44,959 nucleotides of DNA from an uncultured Actinomycetes bacterium (GTDB taxonomy: Bacteria; Actinomycetota; Acidimicrobiia; Acidimicrobiales; RAAP-2): positions 24,001 through 68,959 of the forward strand of contig CAIKCI010000021.1 of the NCBI GenBank assembly GCA_903825895.1, written 5' to 3'. This document shows, piece by piece, positions 8,857 to 17,359 of this stretch. Within the stretch, counting starts at the first letter, position 1. The number at the start of each line of letters is the position of its first letter. The notes under the pieces are model-generated. The model made no database searches and was not told where the DNA came from. It saw only the letters and a program-made list of their open reading frames with translations. Both the position numbers and the translations under genes were made by a program.

Positions 8857-10485
8857 ATGAACAGCACGATGCAACAACGACCGCTACTGATTAGCGATCT
8901 CTTTGACGTTGGGGAGCAGATATTTTCCAAGAGCGAAGTCACGACTGTCTTTGATGACCATTACGAGGTAGCGACCTTTGCTGAGGTTGCACTCCGAGCC
9001 CGAAAGCTCGCCTCCGCCCTGACTGCCTTGGGTGTCCTTCAAGGAGATCGGGTCGGTACGTTTCTTTGGAATAACCAGACGCACATGGAAGCGTATCTCG
9101 CCATTCCTTCTATGGGTTCAGTGCTCCACACACTCAACATTCGCCTTTTCCCTGAGCAATTAGCCTATGTCATCAATCACGCTGAAGACCGCGTCATAAT
9201 CGTGGACGATGTCCTGGTTCCACTTCTCGCCGGCGTCAAGGATCAGTTAGCAAGCGTTGAGTTCATCATTGTGGCCGGCACCGGAGACGCCAGTGCACTC
9301 GGCAGCGTTTTGCGTTATGAAGAACTTCTCGATGTTGCCCAACCATTTGAAGAGTGGCCGCTTCTCGACGAGAACGCCGCAGCGGCCATGTGTTACACCA
9401 GTGGCACGACGGGCAATCCAAAAGGAGTTGTCTATAGCCATCGGTCCACGTATCTTCACTCCATGGCCGAAACATCGGCGAACTCAATTGGCGTGAGCGA
9501 GGCCGATCGGGTCCTGGCGATCGTACCGATGTTTCACGCCAACGCCTGGGGCTTGCCCTATGCCGCATGGATGAGTGGCTGTGACCTCGTGCTCCCTCAA
9601 CAGCACATGATGGGGGACGCTCTCGCTCGGATTATCCCGGACCTTCGACCCACGATTGCCTGTGGCGTGCCCACAGTATGGAATGACCTGTTGCGAGTAG
9701 CCCAGGATAAGAAAATCGACTTCAGTTCCATCCGAGCGGTTACCGCAGGTGGCTCAGCAGTACCGCGGACCTTGATCGAATCATTCGAACAACAATTTGG
9801 CGTGACCATCCTTCAAGGGTGGGGCATGACCGAGACCAGCCCATTGGCTGCGATTGCAATCCCACCGCATCGTTCCGATCCAGCGAAAGCAATGGATTAT
9901 CGAGTCAAGGCTGGACGAATCCTCGCTGGCGTCAAAGTACGGGTCGTGGCTGACGATGGAACCGTGCTTCCTCGCGATGGCGAGTCGGTCGGGGAGTTCG
10001 AAGTAGCGGGGCCCTGGGTGACCGCTTCGTACTATCTCGATGATGATCCTTCGAAGTTCCGTGACGGATGGCTTCGGACGGGCGACGTTGGTTCGATCGA
10101 CGGCGATGGATTTATGACGATCTCAGACAGGACGAAAGACGTCATCAAGTCGGGCGGGGAGTGGATCTCGTCGGTTGAGCTTGAAAATGAGGTCATGGCC
10201 TCTCCGGATGTTTTTGAAGCCGCAGTCGTTGCCATACCTGATCCTCGATGGCAGGAGCGCCCGCTTGTGTGCGTGGTACTCACTCCGGGGTCTGTGGCCA
10301 ACGTTGAAGAACTCTGCGCTTTCCTCAAAGGACGAATCGCTCAGTGGTGGATGCCAGAGCGTTGGACCTTCATGGAAAGTATTCCGAAGACCTCGGTGGG
10401 AAAGTTCGACAAGAAGGTTCTCCGATCTCAATATCAAGCAGGTGAATTGACCGTTATCGAACGAGAGGGTAGGAGCGGTGGCTAA
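8857..10485 (+). CDS. Fatty acyl-CoA synthetase (ANL superfamily)
   Basis: Activates a carboxylic acid, probably a medium or long fatty acid, to its CoA thioester through an acyl-adenylate. The 542-residue product shows the P-loop motif YTSGTTGNPKGVVYSHRST near residue 180, GWGMTETSP near residue 325, the hinge-region GWLRTGDVGSID, and the C-terminal catalytic lysine motif KTSVGKFDKK. Its overall pattern is closest to the FadD-like medium/long-chain synthetases (DitJ/AlkK type) rather than acetyl-CoA synthetase. Substrate cannot be read from sequence alone. Start 8857 is set by a strong ribosome site; an ATG 27 bases upstream lacks one. The 3' end overlaps the next small gene by 8 bases. Confidence 0.9.
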   Translation: MNSTMQQRPLLISDLFDVGEQIFSKSEVTTVFDDHYEVATFAEVALRARKLASALTALGVLQGDRVGTFLWNNQTHMEAYLAIPSMGSVLHTLNIRLFPEQLAYVINHAEDRVIIVDDVLVPLLAGVKDQLASVEFIIVAGTGDASALGSVLRYEELLDVAQPFEEWPLLDENAAAAMCYTSGTTGNPKGVVYSHRSTYLHSMAETSANSIGVSEADRVLAIVPMFHANAWGLPYAAWMSGCDLVLPQQHMMGDALARIIPDLRPTIACGVPTVWNDLLRVAQDKKIDFSSIRAVTAGGSAVPRTLIESFEQQFGVTILQGWGMTETSPLAAIAIPPHRSDPAKAMDYRVKAGRILAGVKVRVVADDGTVLPRDGESVGEFEVAGPWVTASYYLDDDPSKFRDGWLRTGDVGSIDGDGFMTISDRTKDVIKSGGEWISSVELENEVMASPDVFEAAVVAIPDPRWQERPLVCVVLTPGSVANVEELCAFLKGRIAQWWMPERWTFMESIPKTSVGKFDKKVLRSQYQAGELTVIEREGRSGG

Positions 10486-10702
10486 TCATGATGACGATGT
10501 TCAATCGAGCATCGATCACCTCGATGCTGCCATCGATCGCATGAGCGACGTGGCAATCAACCTTCTGCATAAAGCCATGCATGAAGCGGATCCGAAACAG
10601 TCACCCTCGGCGAAAGCTGAGAAACTCGTCACACGGGCCCGTCGCAGTGCCGAAAAAGCTCGTCACCTCCTGGCCACAATTGACCTCGGCGACGATCAGT
10701 AG
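10478..10702 (+). CDS. Small conserved-looking protein, 74 residues
   Basis: I do not recognise a family. The product is 74 residues, highly charged and helical (IDHLDAAIDRMSDVAINLLHKA, then SAKAEKLVTRARRSAEKARHLL), with no membrane segment or cysteines. It resembles a small helical hairpin. It starts at GTG 10478, overlapping the acyl-CoA synthetase by 8 bases with an AGGAG just upstream, so it is likely translationally coupled to that gene. It converges on the LOG gene across 9 bases that hold a weak inverted repeat (TGTCC-TAAA-GGACA, 10708-10721). The charge pattern and coupling argue that it is real; function is unknown. Confidence 0.65.
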   Translation: MANHDDDVQSSIDHLDAAIDRMSDVAINLLHKAMHEADPKQSPSAKAEKLVTRARRSAEKARHLLATIDLGDDQ

Positions 10703-10711
10703 ATCGCTGTC

Positions 10712-11746
10712 CTAAAGGACAAAACTATTGAGACGATCGATCATGGTTCTCAATCGTCCATAGTGCATGCGATCGAATTGCATCGTCAGTCGGGGTAGTT
10801 CGAGGCGATCCTGAGTTGCTTGTTCCGCTGAGGTAGGACCCGTCGTCTCGATTCGACCGGCCAGCAAAATGTCACCGAACTCATCGTTCAGTTGCTCTAC
10901 TTGTTCAGGCGTAGGAGTGACGTGACAGCGCACAATCATGTTCGCTCCCACCATGCGAAGAGAGTCGTAGTTCGCGTAAAAGCGCGTGATCTCTTCCATG
11001 GCATCGTCGGTACTCTGGACAATTCGATACAGCGCCTCGTCTTCGGCTGAGATATAGCCACTTGCCACCGCATGATCTGAGAGAAACGTATTCCAAGCTT
11101 CCCAATAACCACTTGCGGGCGTGTCAACGAGGACAAGAGGTGCGGGCTGGGCTTTACCTGTCTGCAGCAAGGTGAGGAGCTCGAAGACTTCATCGAGGGT
11201 TCCAAAGCCACCTGGCAGCACTGCGTAGGCATCTGACTCTTTGACCATCATCAGTTTGCGAGTGAAAAAATAACGCATCTCAACCAATTTTGGATCTAGC
11301 GCAATGAGCGCATTCGCTCCCTGTTCGAAGGGAAGCAGAATGTTGACCCCAAATGAGCGGTCTGCTCCCGCACCTTCAATCCCTGCTTCCATAATGCCTG
11401 GTCCGGCTCCCGTGATCACCATCCAGTCATGGTCGGCGAGTCGTTTAGCGAGGCGGACCGCTAGTTCATATATCGGATCGTGAGCTTTCGTTCGTGCTGA
11501 ACCAAACATCGTGAGTTTTTTCACGTGACGATACGGCCTAAACATGTCGAAGGCATCACTCATCTCTTGAAGCGCAGTGTCGGCAATTTTCAAATCGAGC
11601 AGATCACTCCCCGCCTGCGCGAGGTGATCAACAGTGCTCAACAATGACCCCACGATCGACCGTTGCTGAGCACTCATTGATTCGTCGCTCAAAAGACGAC
11701 TGAGTTTGGTATACGCCTCTTCGAGAGAAGGGCGTGGAGAACTCAC
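10712..11746 (-). CDS. LOG family protein (TIGR00730-type, lysine decarboxylase-like fold)
   Basis: Rossmann-fold protein of the LOG/YgdH group, whose characterised members cleave the N-glycosidic bond of nucleoside 5'-monophosphates. The 344-residue product has the signature PGGFGTLDE near residue 180 and the conserved ITGAGPGIMEAG phosphate-binding loop, plus GSART at the start of the fold. N-terminal (about 80 residues) and C-terminal (about 90 residues) extensions flank the core, so it is longer than the plant-LOG type and more like the larger actinobacterial members. The start is GTG 11746, overlapping the fbiC stop (GTGA), so it is translated from the same transcript. The true substrate is unknown; older 'lysine decarboxylase' labels are misleading. 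Confidence 0.85.
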   Translation of the reverse strand: MSSPRPSLEEAYTKLSRLLSDESMSAQQRSIVGSLLSTVDHLAQAGSDLLDLKIADTALQEMSDAFDMFRPYRHVKKLTMFGSARTKAHDPIYELAVRLAKRLADHDWMVITGAGPGIMEAGIEGAGADRSFGVNILLPFEQGANALIALDPKLVEMRYFFTRKLMMVKESDAYAVLPGGFGTLDEVFELLTLLQTGKAQPAPLVLVDTPASGYWEAWNTFLSDHAVASGYISAEDEALYRIVQSTDDAMEEITRFYANYDSLRMVGANMIVRCHVTPTPEQVEQLNDEFGDILLAGRIETTGPTSAEQATQDRLELPRLTMQFDRMHYGRLRTMIDRLNSFVL

Positions 11747-14004
11747 GGCCTGCCGTAGAGTGTGGTCCGCTGTACAAGCGGTCGTCCGAGCGGCGCCACG
11801 ATGGCTTCGAGGTCAGCCGTCTCCATTCGCTGTCCATGAGATGCGCCTGCTGCCCGAGAAATATTTTCATCCATCAAGGTTCCACCCATGTCATTGGCTC
11901 CAGCATTGAGAATCTGCGCTGAACCTTGCACTCCGAGCTTTACCCAACTCACCTGGATGTTCGGGATCGTCTCTCGATAGGCAATGCGACCTATTGCGTG
12001 CATAAGGAGTGCTTCGCGAAAGGTGGGGCCTTTGCGAGAGTTGCCTTTGAGGAAGATCGGTGTCGCCATGTGGACAAACGAAAGCGGAACAAACTCGGTA
12101 AAGCCACCGGTGCGCTTCTGAAGATCTCGGGTGCGAATCATATGGCGCGCCCAGGATTGAGGTTGCTCAACCGCGCCAAACATAATGGTCACGTTCGATC
12201 GAAGTCCTACTCGGTGCGCTGTTTCATGGACTTCTAGCCACTGATCGGTATTGATCTTGTCGGGGCAAAGGATCTTTCGGATCTCATCATCTAAAATCTC
12301 AGCGGCGGTTCCCGGCAGGGTCTTGAGGCCCCGGGCTTTGAGTTCGGTGAGGTAGGCCTCAATGCTCATCTCAGATCGACGAGCACCTTCAAAGACCTCG
12401 AGTGCAGAGAAAGCATGGATATGGATTTTCTCAGAGCCTCGCTTCACGGCTTCGAGAACATCAAGGTAATAGTTTCCGTCGAAAGAGGGATGAATGCCAC
12501 CTTGCATGCAGACTTCGGTGGCCCCCTCTTCCTCGGCTTCAGCAACCCTGCGGCTTACCTCATCGAGATCCAAGAGATAGGGGTCGCCGCGCAGGTTGAG
12601 CGACAGGGGGCCCTTTGAGAACGCACAGAAACGACACTTAAACGTGCAGACATTGGTGTAGTTGATATTGCGATTAATCACGTAAGTCACATCATCGCCT
12701 ACGATTGCATTCCTCAATTCGTCGGCAACAGCACAGACCATGGCCACTTCAGGGCCGCGCGCAGAAAAAAGCGTCACGATCTCTTCGATGCCCACCTCTT
12801 CGCCTTGTGCCACACCATCCAGGACTTCACCGACCGCGCCAGAGATTCGCGATGTCGTACTCAGGGTCAGGAGTGACGGTGGTGCTTCATCCCCACCGGA
12901 AAACCAGCGAGAGTCTCGCGCCAGACCTTCGGCATCAGAAAGGTGCAGGATTGGCGTTCGCATTGCTGGGTCTTGCCACTTCTCTGGATCGAGTGCGTAC
13001 TCGGAATACAGCGTGAGTCGGGGAGCAAGGCTAAAGCCGTGTGCGGCGGTCGCTTCAGAGAGCCACTCAAGATCAGGCCATGCTCGTTCGGGGTTGACAT
13101 GGTCGATGGTAACCGGCGAGACGCCGCCGAAATCATCGATGCCTGAATCCAGCAGCGGTTGAACGTCATCGCTCAAATTTGGAGGAGCTTGGAGGTGCAC
13201 GTCTGGCGGCAAAATCGCTCGAGCTGCGGCGATCGTCCAGTAGAACTCATCGAGGGGCGCCGCAGGCGCATGGGCCATCAATGTTCCGGGCTTCGGCAGG
13301 AAGTTCTGGATAATGACTTCTTGGACGTGGCCGTAGGTTCTCGCCGACGTGGCAATTGCTTCGAGCGCTTGAATGCGGTCGCCGCGATTCTCGCCAATCC
13401 CGATGAGCAGACCTGTCGTGAAGGGAATACCAAGCTCACCAGCGGCATCCAAAGTCGCCAATCGACGATCGGGCAGTTTGTCCGGGGCGAGTCGATGAGC
13501 CTCGAGATCGTCACGGAGGGATTCGACCATCATCCCTTGACTCGCTGAGACTGGCCGAACGAGTGCGAGTTCATCTCGATAAAGGGCACCAGCATTGATG
13601 TGGGGGAGGAGGCCCGTCTCGACGACAACAGCACGTGCTGCCTCGGCGATGTAGTGAACCGTGGAGTCATAGCCGTGTGAAGTCAACCATTCTTGAGCAA
13701 TGTCATAGCGAAGTTCGGGCCGTTCACCTAACGTGAAGAGCGCTTCAGCGCAGCCATGCTCTTTCCCCTTCTGAGCGATCGCCAGGACTTGGTCGATCTC
13801 TAGGTAGGGATGGTCGAGTCGAGCGGGCGCCTTGGCAAAGGTGCAGTAACCACAGCGGTCTCGGCACAGCATGGTCAGGGGAATAAAAACCTTCGGTGAA
13901 AAAGTGATCCGGGTACCGTGGGCTTTGTCGCGCACAGCACGTGCATGGGCACGCAACTCTTGATCGGTCATCTCAGATACAAACGTTGAGATTTCAATGG
14001 TCAT
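11743..14004 (-). CDS. fbiC: FO synthase, fused CofG-CofH (F420 biosynthesis)
   Basis: Two radical SAM enzymes in one chain that build 7,8-didemethyl-8-hydroxy-5-deazariboflavin (FO), the chromophore of coenzyme F420, from 5-amino-6-ribitylaminouracil and tyrosine. The 753-residue protein has a CofG-like N-terminal half with the 4Fe-4S motif C-x3-C-x2-C at Cys47, Cys51 and Cys54 (CRDRCGYC). The CofH-like C-terminal half has a second motif, CTFKCRFC, near residue 450. CofH comes second, as in mycobacterial FbiC. ATG 14004 is the start; an in-frame ATG 33 bases inside is an alternative. A possible -10 lies at 14039-14044. It is followed by the coupled LOG gene. F420 use is typical of Actinobacteria. 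Confidence 0.95.
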   Translation of the reverse strand: MTIEISTFVSEMTDQELRAHARAVRDKAHGTRITFSPKVFIPLTMLCRDRCGYCTFAKAPARLDHPYLEIDQVLAIAQKGKEHGCAEALFTLGERPELRYDIAQEWLTSHGYDSTVHYIAEAARAVVVETGLLPHINAGALYRDELALVRPVSASQGMMVESLRDDLEAHRLAPDKLPDRRLATLDAAGELGIPFTTGLLIGIGENRGDRIQALEAIATSARTYGHVQEVIIQNFLPKPGTLMAHAPAAPLDEFYWTIAAARAILPPDVHLQAPPNLSDDVQPLLDSGIDDFGGVSPVTIDHVNPERAWPDLEWLSEATAAHGFSLAPRLTLYSEYALDPEKWQDPAMRTPILHLSDAEGLARDSRWFSGGDEAPPSLLTLSTTSRISGAVGEVLDGVAQGEEVGIEEIVTLFSARGPEVAMVCAVADELRNAIVGDDVTYVINRNINYTNVCTFKCRFCAFSKGPLSLNLRGDPYLLDLDEVSRRVAEAEEEGATEVCMQGGIHPSFDGNYYLDVLEAVKRGSEKIHIHAFSALEVFEGARRSEMSIEAYLTELKARGLKTLPGTAAEILDDEIRKILCPDKINTDQWLEVHETAHRVGLRSNVTIMFGAVEQPQSWARHMIRTRDLQKRTGGFTEFVPLSFVHMATPIFLKGNSRKGPTFREALLMHAIGRIAYRETIPNIQVSWVKLGVQGSAQILNAGANDMGGTLMDENISRAAGASHGQRMETADLEAIVAPLGRPLVQRTTLYGRP

Positions 14005-14038
14005 GAATTGGTGCTTTCGTGGCGTGGCCCTGAGATAG

Positions 14039-14044
14039 AGCGTA
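14039..14044 (-). promoter_or_regulatory. Possible -10 element for fbiC-LOG
   Basis: TACGCT on the minus strand would start transcription about 28 bases before the fbiC ATG. A second near match (TATCTC) lies just downstream. No -35 visible. Confidence 0.3.
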
Positions 14045-14089
14045 GGTGAAAGAGTCAGGGGTCATCGCCGCAACCAAACTCTCGCTTGA

Positions 14090-16114
14090 CTAGCGCCGAG
14101 CGCGACGCGGTCCTTTGGGGGCATGAATCAATGATTTGGCCGCTTCAGCGATCCGAGGAGCGGTGAACCCGAAATATTCGAAGACCTTGGCCCCTGGACC
14201 GCTTGCGCCAAAGCGATCAATACCGATTGATTCATCGGCATAGCGACTCCATCCAAAGGTCGACCCTGCTTCAACAGAAAGTACGGGAATATCCGCTGGC
14301 AATACCTCAGCCTGTGCGGCGATGTCCAGAGCCTCGAACCACTCAAAGCACGGCATCGAGACCACCCGTGAGGCAATTCCCTCTGCGGCCAGGGCGTCAG
14401 CCGCGTCGAGACAGAGCCAGACTTCGCTCCCGGTGCCCACCAAGATGACCTGAGGATCTCCGTCACCTTTCTCATCGAGGACGTAGGCGCCGTTTCGTAC
14501 TCTTCCTGGAGCCAGGGCTTTCGTTTGTGCCAGGACCGGCGTGTTCTGGCGAGCCAAAATCATTGCCACTGGCCCCTCGCACTCCAACGCCGCGCGCCAT
14601 GCAGCGTCGCACTCATAGGCGTCGGCCGGACGGAGAACAGTCAGACCTGGCATCGCCCGCAGCGAAGCCAAGTGCTCGATGGGTTGATGAGTTGGCCCGT
14701 CTTCGCCGACACCAATTGAGTCGTGTGACCAGATGTAGAACACCTTCGCTTCACTGATCGCCGCCACCCGGACGGCACCACGCATGTAATCACTGAACAC
14801 AAAGAATGTTCCGCCGAGGGGAAGAACCCCGCCATGGCGGGCCATTCCCGTCATTGCCCCGCCCATAGCGTGCTCTCGGATTCCGTAGTGCAGCTGATTG
14901 CCGCCCGGATCTTCAAGCGATTGCGTCATTCCATCGTCGAGCTTGGTTCCAGTGTTCCCGGTCAGGTCTGCGGATCCCGACAAAATCGCCGGCAGGCCCT
15001 TAGCCGTTGCGTTCAACGACTTTTGGAAGGAGTGACGCGTTGCAACCTGCGCTCCTACCTCGAAGTCGGGGACTGGCTGCGCCAATCCCGCCGACACGTC
15101 ACCGTTCATCTGCGCCAGCAATGCTTTGCCTTTGTCGCCAGCACCCGTCACGCGATCAGTCCATGATGCCCTCTTGGAGCGATTTTGCTCGAGGGCGTGC
15201 TGATAACCAGCGATCACTTCATCGGGCACGTAGAACGACTCATCTTCTGGCAAGCCCATCAGTTTCTTCGTCCGGGCAATTTCTTCTGGAGGAAACGGGT
15301 CGCCGTGTGCCTTGGGAGAGTCAGTGAATTCAGGCGATGGCCACCCAATGTGTGAGCGCAAGACAATGAGTGTTGGTCGGTTTTCTTCTGCTGCACCGTC
15401 TCGGAAAGCTTGCTCAAGAGCCGTCAGATCGTTCGATTGCTCACCGAGTTCAATCACGTGCCAGTTATAAGCACGGAAGCGTTCGGCTGGTTTGTCGTTC
15501 AGGGCCAACTCCGTGGGTCCATCGATGGTGATGTGGTTGTCGTCGTACAACATCACTAATCGACCGAGACCAAGGTGGCCCGCCAAGGAAGCAGCTTCGT
15601 GCGAAATACCCTCTTCGAGGCAGCCATCACCCGCAAACGCCCAGATATGGTGATCACTCAACTCAACGCCGTACTGCGCTCGTAAGAAGCGTTCAGCGAC
15701 CGCCATGCCCACAGCGTTGGCCACACCTTGACCGAGAGGACCGGTCGTCACTTCGACTCCTTGCGTCATTTCGTTCTCGGGGTGACCCGGAGTGATCGAA
15801 CCAAGTTGGCGGAATGACTTCAAGTCATCGAGCGACACCTTGTAACCCGTCAGGTGGAGCATGGAGTAGAGAAGAATTGACGCGTGACCGCAGGACAAGA
15901 CGAAACGATCTCGATCCGGCCAGTGGGGATCTGTGGGGTCGAACTTCATGATGCGGGAGAACAGCACGTGGGCGGCGGGTGCGAGCGCCATCGCTGTCCC
16001 TGGGTGACCAGAACTTGCTTTCCTCGGGCCATCCATTGCCAATGCACGAATTGTCTTTACTGCGAGTTGTTCCCACTCTTCGCCGCCGCTTACACCACCA
16101 GGTTGATCAGTCAT
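14090..16114 (-). CDS. tkt: Transketolase
   Basis: Thiamine-diphosphate enzyme moving two-carbon units between sugar phosphates in the non-oxidative pentose phosphate pathway. The 674-residue length is standard. Visible motifs are the substrate-pocket GHPGTAMALAP at about residues 38-48, the TPP/Mg-binding GDGCLEEGISHEA at about residue 163, the pyrimidine-domain glutamate region (YGIREHAMGG), and DSIGVGEDGPTHQPIEH. The C-terminal domain carries SVEAGSTFGW and an unusually basic end (KGPRRARR). The start ATG 16114 is 6 bases after a TAGGGT box, so the transcript is probably leaderless. It stands alone between fbiC and the divergent thioesterase gene. Confidence 0.95.
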   Translation of the reverse strand: MTDQPGGVSGGEEWEQLAVKTIRALAMDGPRKASSGHPGTAMALAPAAHVLFSRIMKFDPTDPHWPDRDRFVLSCGHASILLYSMLHLTGYKVSLDDLKSFRQLGSITPGHPENEMTQGVEVTTGPLGQGVANAVGMAVAERFLRAQYGVELSDHHIWAFAGDGCLEEGISHEAASLAGHLGLGRLVMLYDDNHITIDGPTELALNDKPAERFRAYNWHVIELGEQSNDLTALEQAFRDGAAEENRPTLIVLRSHIGWPSPEFTDSPKAHGDPFPPEEIARTKKLMGLPEDESFYVPDEVIAGYQHALEQNRSKRASWTDRVTGAGDKGKALLAQMNGDVSAGLAQPVPDFEVGAQVATRHSFQKSLNATAKGLPAILSGSADLTGNTGTKLDDGMTQSLEDPGGNQLHYGIREHAMGGAMTGMARHGGVLPLGGTFFVFSDYMRGAVRVAAISEAKVFYIWSHDSIGVGEDGPTHQPIEHLASLRAMPGLTVLRPADAYECDAAWRAALECEGPVAMILARQNTPVLAQTKALAPGRVRNGAYVLDEKGDGDPQVILVGTGSEVWLCLDAADALAAEGIASRVVSMPCFEWFEALDIAAQAEVLPADIPVLSVEAGSTFGWSRYADESIGIDRFGASGPGAKVFEYFGFTAPRIAEAAKSLIHAPKGPRRARR

Positions 16115-16120
16115 AGTGTG

Positions 16121-16126
16121 ACCCTA
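16121..16126 (-). promoter_or_regulatory. Leaderless -10 element of tkt
   Basis: TAGGGT on the minus strand, exactly 6 bases before ATG 16114. The start codon would sit at the transcription start. Confidence 0.6.
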
Positions 16127-16166
16127 CTAAAAAGCATCGAGGTACTGTGAGGACGCTCTGCTCGGG

Positions 16167-16172
16167 TATCGT
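16167..16172 (+). promoter_or_regulatory. Leaderless -10 element of the thioesterase gene
   Basis: TATCGT, exactly 6 bases before ATG 16179. Confidence 0.55.
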
Positions 16173-16178
16173 CAGGGA

Positions 16179-16583
16179 ATGGCCGGCAAATCTCTTCAGG
16201 TCCCCCCGAATAGCGACCTGACTCTTGGAATGGTCTGCATCGACAAAACGACCCCTGGGATCACTACGTGGCGTATGACTGCCCACGAACGATTCGAAAA
16301 TCCAGCGGGAATTATGCAAGGTGGATTCCTGGCCGCATTTTGTGATTCAGCGATGGGGGCCTCCGTCGTCACGTCAGTCCAGGGTCGGTCCGTGTCGGTC
16401 GCCAACGCAGAAATGAAGATCACCCTCCTTGCTTCGGTTTCCACCGGGTCGATTTTGACCGTGTGTGCGGCCGTGACCTCGGGGAGCTTCCGCGTTGCAT
16501 TTGCTGAAGCCTCGGTCACTGATGACCGAGGCCGAGAGGTCGCCCGAGCCACGTCGACGTACATTCTTCGAGAGCGCAAGTAG
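16179..16583 (+). CDS. PaaI-type hotdog-fold thioesterase
   Basis: A 134-residue single hotdog domain of the PaaI / YbgC-related group, expected to hydrolyse an acyl-CoA or aryl-CoA thioester. The diagnostic stretch is the helix-start motif PAGIMQGGFLAAFCDSAMG near residue 45, where the conserved HGG of PaaI enzymes reads QGG, with a catalytic Asp equivalent in CDSAMG. The later strands (ANAEMKITLLASVSTGS) are typical. It is divergent from tkt, and the ATG is preceded at 6 bases by TATCGT, so it appears leaderless. Its substrate is unknown, and context does not tie it to phenylacetate catabolism. Confidence 0.8.
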   Translation: MAGKSLQVPPNSDLTLGMVCIDKTTPGITTWRMTAHERFENPAGIMQGGFLAAFCDSAMGASVVTSVQGRSVSVANAEMKITLLASVSTGSILTVCAAVTSGSFRVAFAEASVTDDRGREVARATSTYILRERK

Positions 16584-16586
16584 GAT
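16581..16586 (+). promoter_or_regulatory. Leaderless -10 element overlapping a stop codon
   Basis: TAGGAT, 6 bases before ATG 16593. Its first three bases are the TAG stop of the thioesterase gene. Confidence 0.5.
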
Positions 16587-16592
16587 AGGCAG

Positions 16593-16940
16593 ATGATCAA
16601 AAAGAAGATCTTTGAGTCTCTGAGGAAACGGGGGAGCAGCGTTCTTTCCTTGGTCATTGACTACTTCAAGCAAGAAACCCTTGATCCGCTCAAAGCCCTC
16701 AGTCGCTTTGTCACCTTTGGCGCGATCGGCTCAATTTTTCTCGCCATGGGTTTTGTTCTCCTCCTAGTGTCTCTCCTGCGGGTCCTCCAAGAAGAGACCG
16801 GGGCCTTCCACGGCAATCTCTCGTGGATTCCTTATCTCATCGTGGCACTTGTCGCCGTCGCCATGATCGCCGTGGCCCTTTGGCGAATCGTCAGTGGTCC
16901 CGCCAAGCGTCGTCTCCCAAAGCCAGGAGCCTCGAAATGA
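16593..16940 (+). CDS. Small membrane protein, phage-holin-superfamily-III-like
   Basis: A 115-residue protein with a basic, amphipathic N-terminal helix (about residues 1-40) and two membrane segments (GAIGSIFLAMGFVLLLVSLL and IPYLIVALVAVAMIAVAL) joined by a short polar loop. The layout matches the family annotated in Actinobacteria as putative holin-X / phage-holin superfamily III, which in most genomes is chromosomal and unrelated to lysis. It begins a run of three tiny genes leading into trmI: the next start overlaps its stop (ATGA). TAGGAT 6 bases before ATG suggests a leaderless transcript. Function is unknown; the membrane topology is the only firm statement. Confidence 0.72.
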   Translation: MIKKKIFESLRKRGSSVLSLVIDYFKQETLDPLKALSRFVTFGAIGSIFLAMGFVLLLVSLLRVLQEETGAFHGNLSWIPYLIVALVAVAMIAVALWRIVSGPAKRRLPKPGASK

Positions 16941-17149
16941 ACGACGCACCAACGCCAATAACGAAGGAAGACCTCGAGGCTGCATTGCGCGGCCTTGTCG
17001 ACGACTCTTCTCAGTCGATCGTGGACACGGGAACCAAAGCAGCAGGGATTGCCGGAGCCTTTGCATTCTTGGCCCTCGCAGTGACCTACGTCTTTGGTCG
17101 CCGACGGGGTACTCGTTCGCGGCCAGTGGTTGAAATTCGAAGGATGTAA
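16937..17149 (+). CDS. Small single-pass membrane protein, 70 residues
   Basis: ATG 16937 overlaps the previous stop by 4 bases and defines a 70-residue product: an acidic N-terminal stretch (ITKEDLEAALRGLVDDSSQ), one hydrophobic segment (AAGIAGAFAFLALAVTYVFG) and a basic tail (RRRGTRSRP). The frame is open further upstream (to 16823), but only antisense-like sequence would be added. The positive-inside rule places the tail in the cytoplasm. I recognise no family. It is tightly packed between two other small genes, and the next ATG follows immediately after its stop. Confidence 0.68.
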   Translation: MNDAPTPITKEDLEAALRGLVDDSSQSIVDTGTKAAGIAGAFAFLALAVTYVFGRRRGTRSRPVVEIRRM

Positions 17150-17359
17150 ATGACCGCACTGATTAACTATCTCTACCGAACAGGGCTGCGTAAGGGCACC
17201 ACCGGAGGACACTGGTCTTGGTTTGTGGTGGCGCTCGCAGCACATATCCTGCGCAAGGACAAAGCACATCGAGCTCAAAGCGCTGAAACGATTTCCCTCA
17301 AACGGGGCGAACGGTACCTCATCTCCCTAGGTGAGTCGCCAGACTCACCTACTCGGTGA
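17150..17359 (+). CDS. Small hypothetical protein, 69 residues
   Basis: A 69-residue product starting right after the previous stop. It holds a weakly hydrophobic stretch (HWSWFVVALAAHIL) followed by basic residues and RGERYLISL. The trmI GTG start at 17356 overlaps its stop by 4 bases, so translation is probably coupled through the whole set. No family recognised. It may be peripheral to the membrane together with its two small neighbours. Confidence 0.62.
   Translation: MTALINYLYRTGLRKGTTGGHWSWFVVALAAHILRKDKAHRAQSAETISLKRGERYLISLGESPDSPTR

Noticed and set aside
10708-10721. Inverted repeat TGTCC-TAAA-GGACA between convergent genes as terminator
   Set aside because: Stem is only 5 bp, there is no T-run after it on either strand, and it overlaps the 3' end of the LOG gene.
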